NCBI GenBank assembly: GCA_001600495.1
Contig: BCKE01000013.1
Coordinates: forward strand, 253,228 to 317,227
DNA length: 64,000 nucleotides
Direction: 5' to 3'
Origin: Pilasporangium apinafurcum
Lineage: Eukaryota > Oomycota > Peronosporomycetes > Pythiales > Pythiaceae
In this document: one piece after another, positions 1-12,253 of the stretch
Layout: each line of letters starts with the position of its first letter
Position numbering within the stretch: the first letter of the stretch is position 1
The notes under the pieces: model-generated
Databases searched by the model: none
What the model saw: only the letters and a program-made list of their open reading frames with translations
What the model was told of the DNA's origin: nothing
Position numbers and translations under genes: made by a program

Positions 1-3000
1 AGAAACTCGTCCACCACGAAGTGTCGAGTTGAAACCAGCAAAGATATCTTCTGAAAGATTGATACCCTTCGACGCCTTAGCAGTACCACCAGTACCCATC
101 GCAAACAGTTTATCGAAGATATCGGGGTGACCGTAATGCTGACGAACATGATTGATGGCCAACATACGCTGACCAAGAGAAACGAAGTTCAATTCCTGAA
201 TGGACATGAAACTTGCCAAGTTGGAAACTCCACCCGTGAAAACGTGCTCGCGGAAACCAATGATTGTAAGAGGGCACTTCTCAGTGTGTCGATCCATCGT
301 TGAAAGCAAATTCGGTACTTTGAGGCACTCTTCCAAGTAAGCATCTTGGTTCATATCAATACACTGAAGTAGCTCTCCTCGCGAGAAGACGATAGCATGA
401 TTTTGATTCTCTGGTTTACCTTCACCAAGGATGGGATCACCTGGCAATTCAATTCGATAAACTTCTGCAATTGAATCGCCCTGGGAACGAATCAAGACAG
501 AGTAGAATTTAGGAGGGCCCTCTTTCATCTTCTTTGGGCCATCCACATAAGCAATTCGAAGACTTGGATGCTTTTTCAACAAATATTCCAAATCTTGTGC
601 TTGCTGTCGTTGCTCATCTTTTTGCTTTCCATAAATTTGGCATGTGCAAACATAATTAAATTTCAACGCCACCATTTCATCCAGCCGCTTGCATTTGTTG
701 CATTTACATCCAAACTGATGCATAACCTCATTCTCACAAATCTCCAACCAATGTAAAAATCGGATGGCGTCTTCATGATACATCATACCACGCACAGTAC
801 GCGCAAGGGTCTGACCACGATAACTCGCCCATAATTGAACTTCTTCAGGGTACTTCTTCAGCGCTTCTTCCATGTCCTTGGTATGGAGGCGTTCAAGCAA
901 ATTCTCCCACTCGAATGGATAGATCGTCTTCAAATAGTACAGCAGTTTGATGCTATCATCATTCTGCGAAGTGAGTTCCTTAATCGAGTACAGGACAATT
1001 TCACTGTAATACGGCGTAGAAATCGTCAGTGAGCGGATTTTGCGAACTGGTTTCGCATCTGGCATATCCATAAACAGTGAATTGGCGAAGAAACGAAGAC
1101 GACGTCGACCTTCTTCAGAGCGTGGCTCCGCATCGAAATTGTCCACCGTAAGCAGTTGGTATGCCCTCGATACAATATCCAGCGCAGCTTCCGAGTTAAC
1201 AAGGCGCTGTAATTGAACATTAGCGTACTGCTGCGCATCACCAGGGAAAAAGAATGAACTTTGCTTAAGCGGAGTGTCGTTCAGGATCTGCAAGAGATTT
1301 TCCTGTTTCCCTAAAATCTTCTTCATACAATTGAGCACAGCTTCAACACAATCGATGACTTTATACAAGGCACGCTGGAACTTAATACTATTGTCAGTGG
1401 TATTTTTCGGCACTTCCAATAACGCTTTCATCAACTCAGCGGTTGCGGTTCGGCACTGGTGCAAGGATTTCAAGTTCAGGCCCTTAAGAAGCGATTGCTG
1501 AGCGGCCATTTCTTCCATAAACTCGAAACATTCATTCAAATCTTTATGCGCATCCCCAAGCAAAAATCGCAAAGCTTGTGACGAAAATTTGTACGACCCA
1601 AGTAGAGACTCAACGCGAAGATCATCTTTGAGCAACCGTTCACGCATCGTATTTTCAATCTTCTGCAAAGTCTTTTCCTTTTTCTTCTTGTCGGAACTAA
1701 GCTTTTCGTACACGGCAGCACATTCCGTAATAATATCAAGAGATTCATCAAGCTTACCCGCAGTTAAAAAGGCTGGAGGATACAGCTTTCGGTCTTCGGC
1801 ATCTTTGGAGTCGATCAAATAGCTGAGCACATTCAATTCTCGGTCGCTGATAACGTCTGCTTCACGCAAACCACTCAAACACCGATTCCAAGCCATTGCA
1901 AATGGGATTGTCCGCTCAAAGTCAGCGCCAGATACACCCGTGACAGAGCCAAGTTGCGAAGCACGGTGAGATGCGGATTCGTCATCTTCACCATTCGGGG
2001 TTTTTACCTCACTATATTGATCGTCCCCTTCACGTTGCTCTAATAGATTGGAGTACATTTGTGCCTTAACTGTCAAAGGCTTGATTCCATCAGCCATCGA
2101 CACTCGTTCAAAGTGACGAACCGGCATTCCAAGATCTTCTTTTTCGTTCTTCTTCTTTCCTTTCTTCTTCTTCTTGCCGTCTCCACCAGCATCATGAATA
2201 TTTGGAACAATCTTTTTATTAAACATGCGAGGGATGGACTTAAAAGAGAGACGCAAGACCCGGAACGATCGTAATTCACCGATACGAAGATTGAACCCCG
2301 CGAAAGATCCAAATATCACAGAAAGAACCGAATAAAAGATCTGGGCATCGTACATGAACACCATGAATGCTGGAATCCAAAGGAACAAAATGTAGAGAAT
2401 ATTGTGGAACGTCAACTGCATCATGAAATTGGAATATGGGAGATAGTCGTCTTCGTTTGCATACCAAATGAACAGCGAAGTCTCAACCAGACTCTTGACC
2501 ATCAGCTGATAATCAAAAGTCAATTTCACCAGAAGTAACAGGATCCAAAAGCACGTATATCGGCAATATACTTTGAAAGGCACTGGAAGGGAGCGACCGA
2601 CATAGCCAGACCCCACACGAGATGTCACCTTGTTGATCAATTCACATACGAAAATCAATGCGACGCAAGCCACTCCACCAAACATTGCCAATGCACCAAT
2701 GTCTTGACGCTCAAGTGTTGTACCTGCTTTCTCAGCAGTGGTAAGCTCTTCCTCCGTAATCACGTCACCATTGCCAACTTGGAGGAGACCAGAGATAAGG
2801 TTTCCTATTTGACCATTCTGAATCAGACTCATCAAATCAAGTTGGCAGATTTCACAGTTAAGTTTGCCCGGACCCGAATCCTTGATGATTGATTCCACGG
2901 CTTTCCTCCACCCAACTGTGCAAAGATTTTGATCATAATTGGTTATTGATTCATAGACGCCGGTATCTTTACTGTACAGCGCGGTCGTCCCAGATCTTGA

Positions 3001-4617
3001 AAAGCAATCGTCCAGCAAATCCAAATAGCAACCACATCTTCCAGTCTGCTTTTGAACGCAATCTGTGAATGGGACTTGAGTCAAAACCGCTTTGAAATCT
3101 TTCGGGATGGCCTTGAACGTCTCTCCACTGATATATTCTATTCCCAAGCAACTCGCTAGCATCGGTTGGATGCATACTGATTTCGCGTTCGATCCTGAAC
3201 CGTCAGACTCTTTTGAACTGGAGGCATCTTCATTACCATCTCCTGACCCGAAGCCGCTACTATCCGAAGCCGTAAAGTTTTTACCAAAGACCGTAAATGA
3301 GCGCGAGTTACCAGTTGATAAATCGGCTTGGTATAGGATTGGCGTATCAGGACAAAACATGACCATATTCAACGCCAGTCCCAAGCACGCAAAAAACAGC
3401 GCACAGTTAAAGAGAAAGATCCGTCGAAATGACAGCAACGCACGGAACCATGTGCGTTTCTCTACAAAACTCTTTTTAATCACCTTGGGGTGACCCTTCT
3501 TGTCCACTTCTCCAAAAGCTTCAGCAATGGTTGTCGTATTGTACTTCAAACACTTCTTGCTCCAGAAAAATTCATTGAAATCATCATAATTGCGGATTTC
3601 CGCATGCGAAGCACGTGCACCTTTGGCTGTTTTCTTGTCATTATCCTTCTTCACCTCAGTGTACATGGGACGAATGACTTCGACCAGAAAATCACCAGGT
3701 TGCTTTTGCTCTCCGCGAGACGACGCCTGAGGAAGCATGTTATGCAGCAAAAAGCAAAGACACTCTGGTACCTGACGAAAGTTTCCAGCTTCACCCCAAA
3801 TGAGGAAAAAAAGCACAATATCCACCAGAGGATCGTTGGTAAAGTTGGGCTTGGTAGAAATATACTTGCACCACTTGGTATAGTTGTTAAAGATTCGGCC
3901 ATGGAAACGCTTGATGCCTTTGTTGGCCAGCTCCAGCTCCTGCTGTGGGTCACGTCGGTGGTTTTCATTGCCTTCCTGACCAGTGGGTGTGTCTTCTTCT
4001 GATTGTTCCTTAAAATTGGTCAACAAAAGCACCAAGTGCTCCTTCTGATTGAGCACATTAGCCTCCTGGAACCCAAACGTGTGCATCAGATTCTCAAAGA
4101 TGTCTCCACTTTGCGATCTACGGTCACATAGCAAATAAAAAAAAACAAAGTTAGCCTCGTATAATTTATTTTACCTAATCTAAAATTTCTAAAATAACTC
4201 AACTCACCTCGTCAGCAATTCCACGATCGGATTGTATGTCGTCGGCAAATTTTCAAATTCCAGAATATTGTACTTGACGACGTTCCGCCCACCAGCAGCG
4301 CCAGTCGTCCCTTTTTCCCGTTGACTTCTGATCATTTTCACGTAGCGATTCATTTTGTTGTTGAGCCGCTGACTCGCGTCGCGCTCCTCCTGCGTTGGGT
4401 ATTCAATTGCGAGCGCTTGCTCCATCAACGTAACCGCACGCGTGAGTTTCTCATCCGCACCAGTCGTATCGGGGGGTTGCGCATTCTGGAGCGCCACTCC
4501 CGCGTTTACTAACTCCATGGCGTCATCGCATAATTTCTTCTGCTGTTTCAATGCGCGACTCGCCTGGAAAGTGTCATCGCTTTCCCCACCGCTACTGTCT
4601 CCACCTGAGCGCGCCAT
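1..4617 (-). CDS. 1,3-beta-glucan (callose) synthase, 5' part; runs off the window
   Basis: Family role: makes beta-1,3-glucan from UDP-glucose at the plasma membrane (GT48 family). Exon 1 is 4208-4617 and exon 2 is 1-4117 (open to the window edge); the intron 4118-4207 has GTGAGT and TAG ends. Seen directly: residues 1-135 are helical and MIT/Vta1-like; the junction gives a GDIFENLMHTFGFQEANV stretch typical of callose synthases; a multi-spanning membrane region contains QIFYSVLSVIFGSFAGF, RIGELRSFRVLR and KSIPRMFN; from about residue 1140 the glucan synthase domain begins with RFFANSLFMDMPDAKPV. The last residues visible are INLSEDIFAGFNSTLRGG, a hallmark of FKS1/CalS enzymes. About 1,509 residues are present; roughly the last third should lie beyond base 1. 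The start ATG at 4615-4617 is the first good one upstream of the MIT-like region. The family assignment is very secure; the N-terminal domain is an inference. Confidence 0.95.
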
Positions 4618-6257
4618 ATTGACGATCCGCAGGCAATTCTTTCGGCAAGTTTACGAGTGAAGGATTGTGGGTTTTCTCTTCCTGTCGTCCACGCGGGCCA
4701 CAAAAATGAGCCAGCCCTTCAACTTTTATATTGGTTTTTACTATGGGGCGAACCGCGCGGTCGCGAGTGTACGTTCGCGTTCGTGAGTGTGTGTATGCGT
4801 GTGTGTGCGCGCGTCTTCTTGTGCACACAGACCGCGTAACGTATGCTCTTTTTTGATCCGCTGGCTCGCCAAGCCGGCTTTCTCTGCGCTCCACCGCAAC
4901 AATTCGGTACTAACAACAGCCGACAACCAGATCTTGCGCATCTGCAGGGAAAACGTTGTCCAAACGACCTCCTCAAAAATCCACTTATTACTGACGGGTT
5001 TTAAAACCCACCCGTTCTATAATGAACCCAAGCCATTCCTTTAGTTTACAACCTAGGTAAGATGTGGGTTTATTCAAATGGCTACCTCACCTAGAAACCC
5101 GTATAGAGTAAAATGAAACCCACATAAATCAGGAGATCAGCTCAACCTATGATGTACGATTGCAAAAAATGAGAGGTTTTTTTGTGCTGTTACAATTCCA
5201 GTCCTTATAGAATTGGCTGTGCATTAAACATGCCCATTTGTTGGTCCGTCATCTAGAACTGACAGTAGGATACAAATAAGTAAATGAGAAAGTTTCCTGC
5301 ACAACACTATGGATGATATCTACATATCATTGACGAAGAAATGATACATACCCAACACAGAAGAGTGTACCATTTTTTGTTACATTTCCTGAATGATTTT
5401 CTATGACATGGGTGTATCATTGTTACCTCAAACAGCCTAATAACCCTCAATTAAAAATCGGATGGGTTACAAGTCATCTTAATCTAAACCTCCTTCAATG
5501 ATAAGAAGACGAGTCGCTGCATCCCAATTTGTAGCAATTCTAGACGAGTTATTCTTTATTTTTCGTACAATGCTGCTGCCCTTCTCAATGAATTCCAGGT
5601 ATTTCCCCATAGTGGCTATAAGGAACAGATGCAACAATATGTTACAGAAAGTGCTCTCAGTGGTCAACCACATGAACGTAGACTATCTCCATCCTATTCG
5701 CTCCTCATTCTTCTCGTTTTCTTGGCCAATATACAACTCAAGCAATTTATGTTCGCGCATGTACGCTCAGCCCCACAATGTCATTTTTGTCAGTCAGTCA
5801 GTTTGGAGCAATTCCACGAAACTTGGCTTTCGTCTGACAATACAACCAAACAACAAGACTCCCTCAATTAATTGACCAGGCGTTTCCCAGATACTGACGC
5901 CAGGGATCCACAGAATCAGCTGGAGTCGTTTCTCACGTCTCTAGATGTCGGTGATCGCATACAAACTAACAATCAAAAGAATGGAAAAGAAAAAAATATC
6001 TGCCCGACTTTCTTATGAGCATCTGTCGGACACGATGGCTCTGTAACGGCTGTAGTTTCCTCACAAAGTACCTCAAATTACCGCGACCCTCGCTGTTAAT
6101 GATCCCATTTTGCTTCGCTTAGAGTCTTCCTGACTCTGGCTGGATTACTGGATGATTGCGCCAGTTGAAAATGATAGATGGAGAACAAATGTTTTCATTT
6201 TAGAGTAATCACAAAGCGCTTGTCCCTCCTCCTTCTTATTTACATTTTGTTGTGGAC
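4618..6257. other. Intergenic region with no recognised gene
   Basis: This stretch separates the glucan synthase start from the 3' end of the WD40 gene. The part near 4618-4980 is the probable promoter of the glucan synthase and holds a GT-rich tract. Near 5000-5110 the motifs GGGTTT and AAACCC recur in both orientations, including the perfect 14-base palindrome 4996-5009 (GGGTTTTAAAACCC), which could be an old MITE-like insertion. Short open frames around 5480-5875 lie on both strands, match no family I recognise and have no convincing splice context. From 5876 to 6257 I see nothing. Confidence 0.5.
4783..4813. repeat. GT-rich simple repeat
   Basis: An imperfect tract of alternating G and T, turning into GC near its end, upstream of the glucan synthase start. 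It is low-complexity DNA with no coding support. It could be length-variable between strains. Confidence 0.7.
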
Positions 6258-9200
6258 TTAATACTCGATTTCGGAGGTTTGCAGCGCTAACAACAATGCC
6301 TCTTGTTCCGACAAGAATGTGAATCCATCCTCATTAGTGTTGTTGCGAGCCTGTTTACGCGCTTTTGTTGTCGATGATGGCGTTGCTGTGTTTTTCTTTC
6401 GCTTGACAGTTGCTGACTTACCAGTTTTCTTGTTGCTTTCGCTTGCTGGTCGTTTCGCATTCTTGTTTTTTGTTGGGGGTGTGATGAATGGGGTACTTAA
6501 TAACGCCGCTGGAGGCATTTCCTTGGTTGCTTTCTCTGTGGATGGTGCTGTTGTAGTATCACTAGTAATGGACGAATTTTCTATCTCGTCTGCCTTTGTC
6601 TTGGCTTTCTGCTTAGGTGTTTTAATCGGTGTAGATTTCTTTTCAGAGAGCGTTCGACCCTTCAATATCTTTTGTGATCCTGTAGTAGGCTCACCAGAAG
6701 CATCACTCACAGATGCTTTCGCTGCTGATACACAGCTTGTTGATTCATCAATTGACATTGATCCTGTGACTGATTTCTCATCAGGAGAGAACGTAAGTCG
6801 ACGGATCGTTCCATCCTCAGTTCTCTGTGCGTCGTTGATTTTCATTTCCTCATTCATCGCAATCTTCTTTGCGCTTGCTGAACCAGATTGTGATGCTATA
6901 CATGGAGTCCTTCGATGAGGAACAGCGAGTGTTCGAGAGTTAACATTCGTCGCAGTCATCTGCGCCGCTGACCGCTTTTTACGTGACGACCGACGCATGA
7001 CCTCCATTTCTGACATCCGAATGGCTTCTCGCAGGGCGTCTTCCTCTGTTAGCCCGCGTTGATACTCAAACATCTGCAACGCGCTTGCTTGGTCAATCAT
7101 CAATTCCTGAAATACAGGAGTGGGTGTTGGTACAGGTGTTGAATTAGCTGTTTGTTGTGGAGAAACAGCAGAGATAGAAGGGCTGAAATCGGAGGTAACC
7201 GTTGCATTCGTTGAGGAACTCTGGTCTGTAGCGATCTTGGACCCCATTTTTTGTGGTTCTAGACGCTCTTTACTCGCCTTCGATGCTCGTTTGCTCTTTT
7301 GAGTACTCATATTCGCAGACTCAGCCTCTTTTGTTGCATTATCGGTACTCGTTTTTGACGATGTTGGGGTCTTTTTTTTCGTGGTTTTCTTTGATGGCGG
7401 AGTTGTTTGAGCCTTGGACACTGCAGAATTTTCCGCAGCGACCCGTGGCATCGCTGATGTCTCATCTACGTGCGTAGGTTTACACTGTTCCATTTCAGAC
7501 ATTTGTATTGCTAGCATCATTGCGTCTTCTTCAGACAAATTTAATTGATATTCCGCCCGCAATCGCGCATTTTCAGGATTCACTTCCGGCTCTATCTCGA
7601 TGACTTCGTCTTGCTCACCCTCATCGTCAGAGATACTTATATGCTCGTCATCGGAATCATCACCAACCATAACAAATGAAGCATCGGACTCGGACTCATC
7701 TTCGTCCTCTTCTTCTTCTGGTTCCGACTCCGATTTCATGTCAAACTGAGGAAATATTGGCTTACGTTTGGACTTGGAGCCTGGACTCTTCCGCACGAGT
7801 TTGTGAACGCCCTTCACTTTGGCTACACTACCGAGCGTGCGTGGTTTACTCTTCCTTCCAGACAACAAAGCAATCTCTTCGATTTTGATGGGAACTCGAT
7901 GTCCACCACGAGAGCCTAAGACCTTCTTTGGCCGCCCAATTTTCTTGTTTCGGGGCAAGAAATGCGTTTGGACAAACGAATCCAGGTCTTTTTGCAGTTC
8001 CATGATAATCACCAAGCCGGCGTGGCCACCCGCAGCCAAAAAGCACGGATAGACACCGGCAATGTTCGTACTGATGCGCAGACGATGAAGCGACGCATCG
8101 CGTTCGCAAAACTCACGCGTAGCTGGACTGGCTGATTCCGCAGTTCCATATATGGTTTTCTTGGTAAAACTCATATTCAAAGCCTTAAACGGTTGATCGA
8201 TGTTAGCGTCACGGTGTCCAGACAGTCGACAGATCTCGATCGAGTTCTGAGGCGCGCGATACATTTTTTTTGCCGGAGCTACACGGATGCTGCCTGATGT
8301 ACACGCTGATAGAAGCAGTGGTTTGTCACCACATCTACCGAGTTGCAGGTCCCAAACCGGCGAATCGATCTGTGGATGAAAATGGAGTTTCTGATAGCTT
8401 CCACTCTACAATAGAACGCACACACCCAGGTAAGCCTTACAGACGCCATGTTGATTTGCAAGTTGATGTGAAAACACTCTCACCAGAATATCATATGCGT
8501 AAATCGATCCTTGATCCCCTGATATTTGGATACAGGTATGTGTCAGCCACTGCAGTGAGAGTCCCCATGTAGATCGAATGCGATGTGATCGGAGGCTAAT
8601 GCGAGGCTCACGAATGTCCCACACTTTGAAACAAGAATCCTGATGAAGACATGCATATCAGCAACCAGTGCACCAGAATCCAATCCACGATAAGCCCAGC
8701 CGACTTACATTTCCAGTAGTTACAAAGATGAACTCATCAAACGGAGACCATGTCACAGCGCGGATGGCTACCCATCCCCATCCCCATTCAAACGCTTCTT
8801 GCTTCCCAACCGTATCAGCTAAACATAATAAACACACAAAATGTATAGGAAATGGCACATTCTGCATCAGGATAGTAACACTACAAATCGTACCGTCCTG
8901 AAAGCGACGCTGAGGCTCTATTTGATGAGCCTTCTCTTTTTCACCAGTCGCTAATTCGCCATTATCTGCTAGTGCGGCTTCCAAATTCCACAGCGAAACA
9001 GAACCTAGACATATGAAGCGACATACAGATATGAGACTTACACGCTGTCTTGTTCCCATATTGTTATTGCACTTGCTGGCGTACCATCAGATCCACCTGT
9101 GAGAATCAAATGCCAATGGTGTGGAGACCATTGCAGACTCAATTGAATCATCTGATGTAATTTTCCAGTAATAATAGGTTCAAGGCGTTCAACGATACGC

Positions 9201-10186
9201 ATGTCTTCGCTAGACTGAGCCATTAATCGCTCTTGTGGGATCGGAGGAACTTGAAAAATCTGCAATGTCCCATCACCAAAGCAAACTGCGAGCAAACCGA
9301 GCATCTTCGTGTGGCGGAGCAAGCGCTTTGGTATTTCACTCGCTAAAGGGCACCATTGCAGACCCCATGCTACACCACTCTCGTGATCGATTCCATATAC
9401 TAATCGTGGCTTCAGACGATATTTGGTCGTGTGTTCGGTCTGAACGGGTACCGCCCAGATTTGGATCAAATTTCGTGCCGCTTCTTGGACGTCATAGTAA
9501 TGATCTGGCGGCGTCTTCCTTACCACTTGCCCATCCACAACCTCGCACGGAGGGTGAGTCGATAATGCAAGAAATTTCCACTCCACGGTTGTTTCTCCTG
9601 TTGCTCCTAGATCCTGATCATTGGTTGTACCGTTTTCACCAGCATTGCTCTTGCTTTCTGGTTCGTCTGCACATTTCTCATTCGCGTTGTCGTTAACATC
9701 CGATTGTTGGCGTTTCCGCACACGTGTCTTCTTGTGGCTTGCGTTCTCTTGGTCTTTAATTTGATACTGTGATGATAGCCAATCCATTGCCCACACTGGC
9801 CCACCAACGTTTAATGCCGCATGTTCAACACCAGTGGCAGTATGAATCCATTCGCTGGTTAACGGCGCAATCACATGGACCGTATCTGCCTCTTTTTCTT
9901 TCTCTTTCTGCACGGTTTTCGCTGCAGACACACTCACTGGAGACTTGCTGGGCGTTTTCGGCCGTCGCTTCAGCTGTTTGGGGGTACCAGGCGGTGTCGA
10001 TGTCTCCTCTGTTGAGGTGACTGCTGCATCCACAGGCAGATTGGAGACCGCAGCGGATTCTGTCTGTGTTATCGCAGCTGTGGCTTGTTGGCAACTCTTG
10101 ATGTCTCCAATCGTCAGATGGATCGGCTGCAAGTACTTGCCGTAAGCAACCTCATTGCGCCACTCACTTACCTCCATTGGCGGCAT
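6258..10186 (-). CDS. WD40 protein resembling TFIIIC subunit GTF3C2, with AT-hook and three UIM-like motifs
   Basis: Five exons: 9085-10186, 8894-9004, 8709-8818, 8484-8639 and 6258-8405 (1,208 residues). All four GT-AG junctions keep frame and rebuild WD repeats, for example GSDG joined to SVSLWNLE, and TTGN joined to DSCFKVWDIRE. Family knowledge: GTF3C2 proteins combine GGxVWAMDW, an HP segment, a W-G-LQWCP segment and a GLLAVCFGDG strand; all are seen here at about residues 130-330. They act in RNA polymerase III recruitment. After the beta-propeller come an AT-hook (KKIGRPKKV, about residue 646), acidic and Ser/Lys-rich linkers, and three copies of an LSEEDAMMLAIQMSEME-type motif near 780, 941 and at the extreme C-terminus. 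These fit the ubiquitin-interacting motif pattern. Orthology to GTF3C2 is probable; ubiquitin binding is inferred. It could also be another nuclear WD40 chromatin protein. Confidence 0.75.
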
Positions 10187-10394
10187 TTGGGCAAGAGGAA
10201 GGGGTGCACTCGATGCGAACTTAACAATTTCTCCCTGAATTATTGAGAATTTTACAAAAAACCATTCTTTAGGTACGCTTTTGCAGAATGGGATGAACCA
10301 AATGCGTACTTAACGCGGTAACTTTTCGCTTAATTCCAAAACTGCGATCTATCCATGCATGGCTTCATTCTCTCCTTTCTATTGTATATGATCT

Positions 10395-12035
10395 TTACGA
10401 AGCCGTCGCTTGCAAATACTTGATACCACCATCTTTCCCACGTGTGACAACTGCAAAACCCTCGGTGGTAGTCTCGAAATCGCTTGGCTCGAGGCTCGTT
10501 TCATCTTTGATAGCGTCAGTGCAATCGTCTGTCCACTCGGCTGTGATTTCTGCAGTCGCTACACCGCCCAATACATTGATACACGTCGGCAAAACATTAG
10601 CAGCGACGTTAAATTCTGATCGGATGATCGAGCTAAAGTTAGTGAGCACGCCGTTCTGGAGATTGGCAATCAACTCACACGTTAGCACAGTGTACGCCGT
10701 TTCATTCGTGGTACTACTCGAGCCTGTGATCGTTGAGTCCGCGCAAACAGCTAGTGCCTGTGCAAGCGTCTCTGCAGCTTCTGTTTCGTCAGTTTTGTTG
10801 TCGTTTGTGCCCCAAATCAATGCTGAATTAGTGTCAGCTGTACAGGGCAGGGCAAATTCGTCCAGTAGCAGCTGCAAGTATGTATCAATTTCGTAGGGGA
10901 CAGTGTCATCCAGGTCTTCAAAAGTTGTGCCAATATCAGTAAAGTACGAAGAAACGTCCGCGTTGTCTTCCACTGCTTGGCCATCCAAGACCATAGGGAT
11001 ACTGGTGGTAGCACTGATTGTAGTTCCATCGTTAGCAGTACAAGTTCCAGTTAATGATGCGCTCTGATTACAGCGTTGAAACACGTGGAATATTAAATCA
11101 ATCGTGGCGCTACAAACCAAGAAATGTCAGCGACATGTACGTATGACATATAAAAGGAGGAGAAATAATTGCAATACACTTACTAGTGGCCGACAAAAAT
11201 AGGATCAAATGCTGCAGCCCGAGTTCCGTAGGCTCCACCAAGCAGATTGTGAAGTATCAAGTGGAATCTAGTCTGGATATCTGACCGCAACGTCTCCATA
11301 GGCGTGTCACTGGCGTTGGCATGTAGAAGCACCTCCACAAACGCCGAAGGTCCAAGTTCAAAAGTCGAACTGTCAATGCCCCAATCGCCGCGTGGAAGAC
11401 ACGCTTCACATTTCTCTCCACTCGGGTCCGTACAGGCGTATTTCCCCACACTCGCATTTACGCAGTTGCCCGTGATCTGCTCACCCTCGATGATGTACTG
11501 ACCATGGTAACTGCTCCCAACGCTGCCACCAAAATCCTGCAGAAACGGTGAACAGGATTGCATATCATTGCAGGTCGTCTGAGTCGACAGTCGCTTGGCC
11601 GAGTCTTCAAAGAAGTTCCAATACGGCAACGTCACATTTTCAAACTGGCTGTCCAATGAGCGCAGCATGTTTTCGTAGCCTAACAACCATTTCCGATACC
11701 AAGCAGATACACCACAGGTTGCTCGCACAAGATCGAGCCCGTCCGGATTCATCGAAATTTGTGTAAACAATAAATGGTTTCCCGACGTCATTGCTGTCTC
11801 AACCGCATCGAGGTATAATGCTAATCGCAAAATAAATAAAATGGCACGAAGTGCATTAAGAGATCATGTACTATTTGTTGATGAGCATATGAATGTGTTG
11901 TACACCTTTTTCTTCAGAGGTAAATGTGATCCAATTCTTCCGTATACGAGTCATTTCCGTGCCACATACGACTGCAGAGAATCTCGCCAGTGTGGCGATC
12001 GTAAAAACAGCATAGATTGCTGCGAACGTGCGCAT
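10395..12035 (-). CDS. Secreted tyrosinase-like protein with altered copper ligands
   Basis: Exons 11906-12035, 11184-11820 and 10395-11109 (493 residues); introns of 85 and 74 bp with GT-AG ends. The start at 12035 gives a signal peptide (MRTFAAIYAVFTIATLARFS), so the product is probably secreted. Family knowledge: tyrosinases hold two coppers with six histidines and oxidise phenols. Seen: the central domain, including SAWYRKWLLGYEN, VTLPYWNF, RFHLILHNLLGG and AFDPIFVGHYATIDLIF. In active enzymes the first of these reads WHR and the last usually reads HH; here both carry Tyr, while the HxxxH pair of CuB is kept. The Tyr after GH is created by the splice junction (TA joined to C). Many Cys residues and several N-glycosylation motifs support an extracellular fold. 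Loss of phenol oxidase activity is an inference. The C-terminal 240 residues are rich in Thr, Asp and Ala and not recognised. Confidence 0.85.
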
Positions 12036-12253
12036 CTTGGTTACCTGAACTTGTACTGACGCTGTGTGTGTTGCGTTGAGTTTGGCGTTGGTCACAACTT
12101 CGAAGGAAGTCAGTACATCTTGTGGTGTATTTAATAGTTTCTCATGGTATATAAATTATATATTGATAGTACCAATATCTCGTTTAATTCATGCTCACTA
12201 CTTGAGTAAGTTGCCACGTTTCCTCATGTTGCCTTTGATTTCCATATAACATC
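12036..12253. promoter_or_regulatory. Divergent promoter region between the tyrosinase-like gene and an unknown gene
   Basis: Only 218 bases separate two start codons on opposite strands, so both promoters must lie here or overlap transcribed sequence. It is AT-rich towards the right-hand gene. I see no clear initiator or known factor site. Confidence 0.45.

Noticed and set aside
3490-4002. A 170-codon plus-strand frame opposite the glucan synthase
   Set aside because: It is antisense to a confidently identified coding exon and has no similarity of its own.
6258-8264. A separate gene starting at the internal ATG at 8264, encoding only the UIM-like protein
   Set aside because: The frame is open upstream of that ATG, and splicing at 8406-8483 joins it to WD40 exons with matching phase and continuing propeller sequence.
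9005-9084. The strong-looking donor GTGTAAGT near 9043 as the end of exon 1 of the WD40 gene
   Set aside because: Neither register of that donor keeps frame with the next exon; the GTACG donor at 9084 does and rebuilds GSDGSVSLWN.
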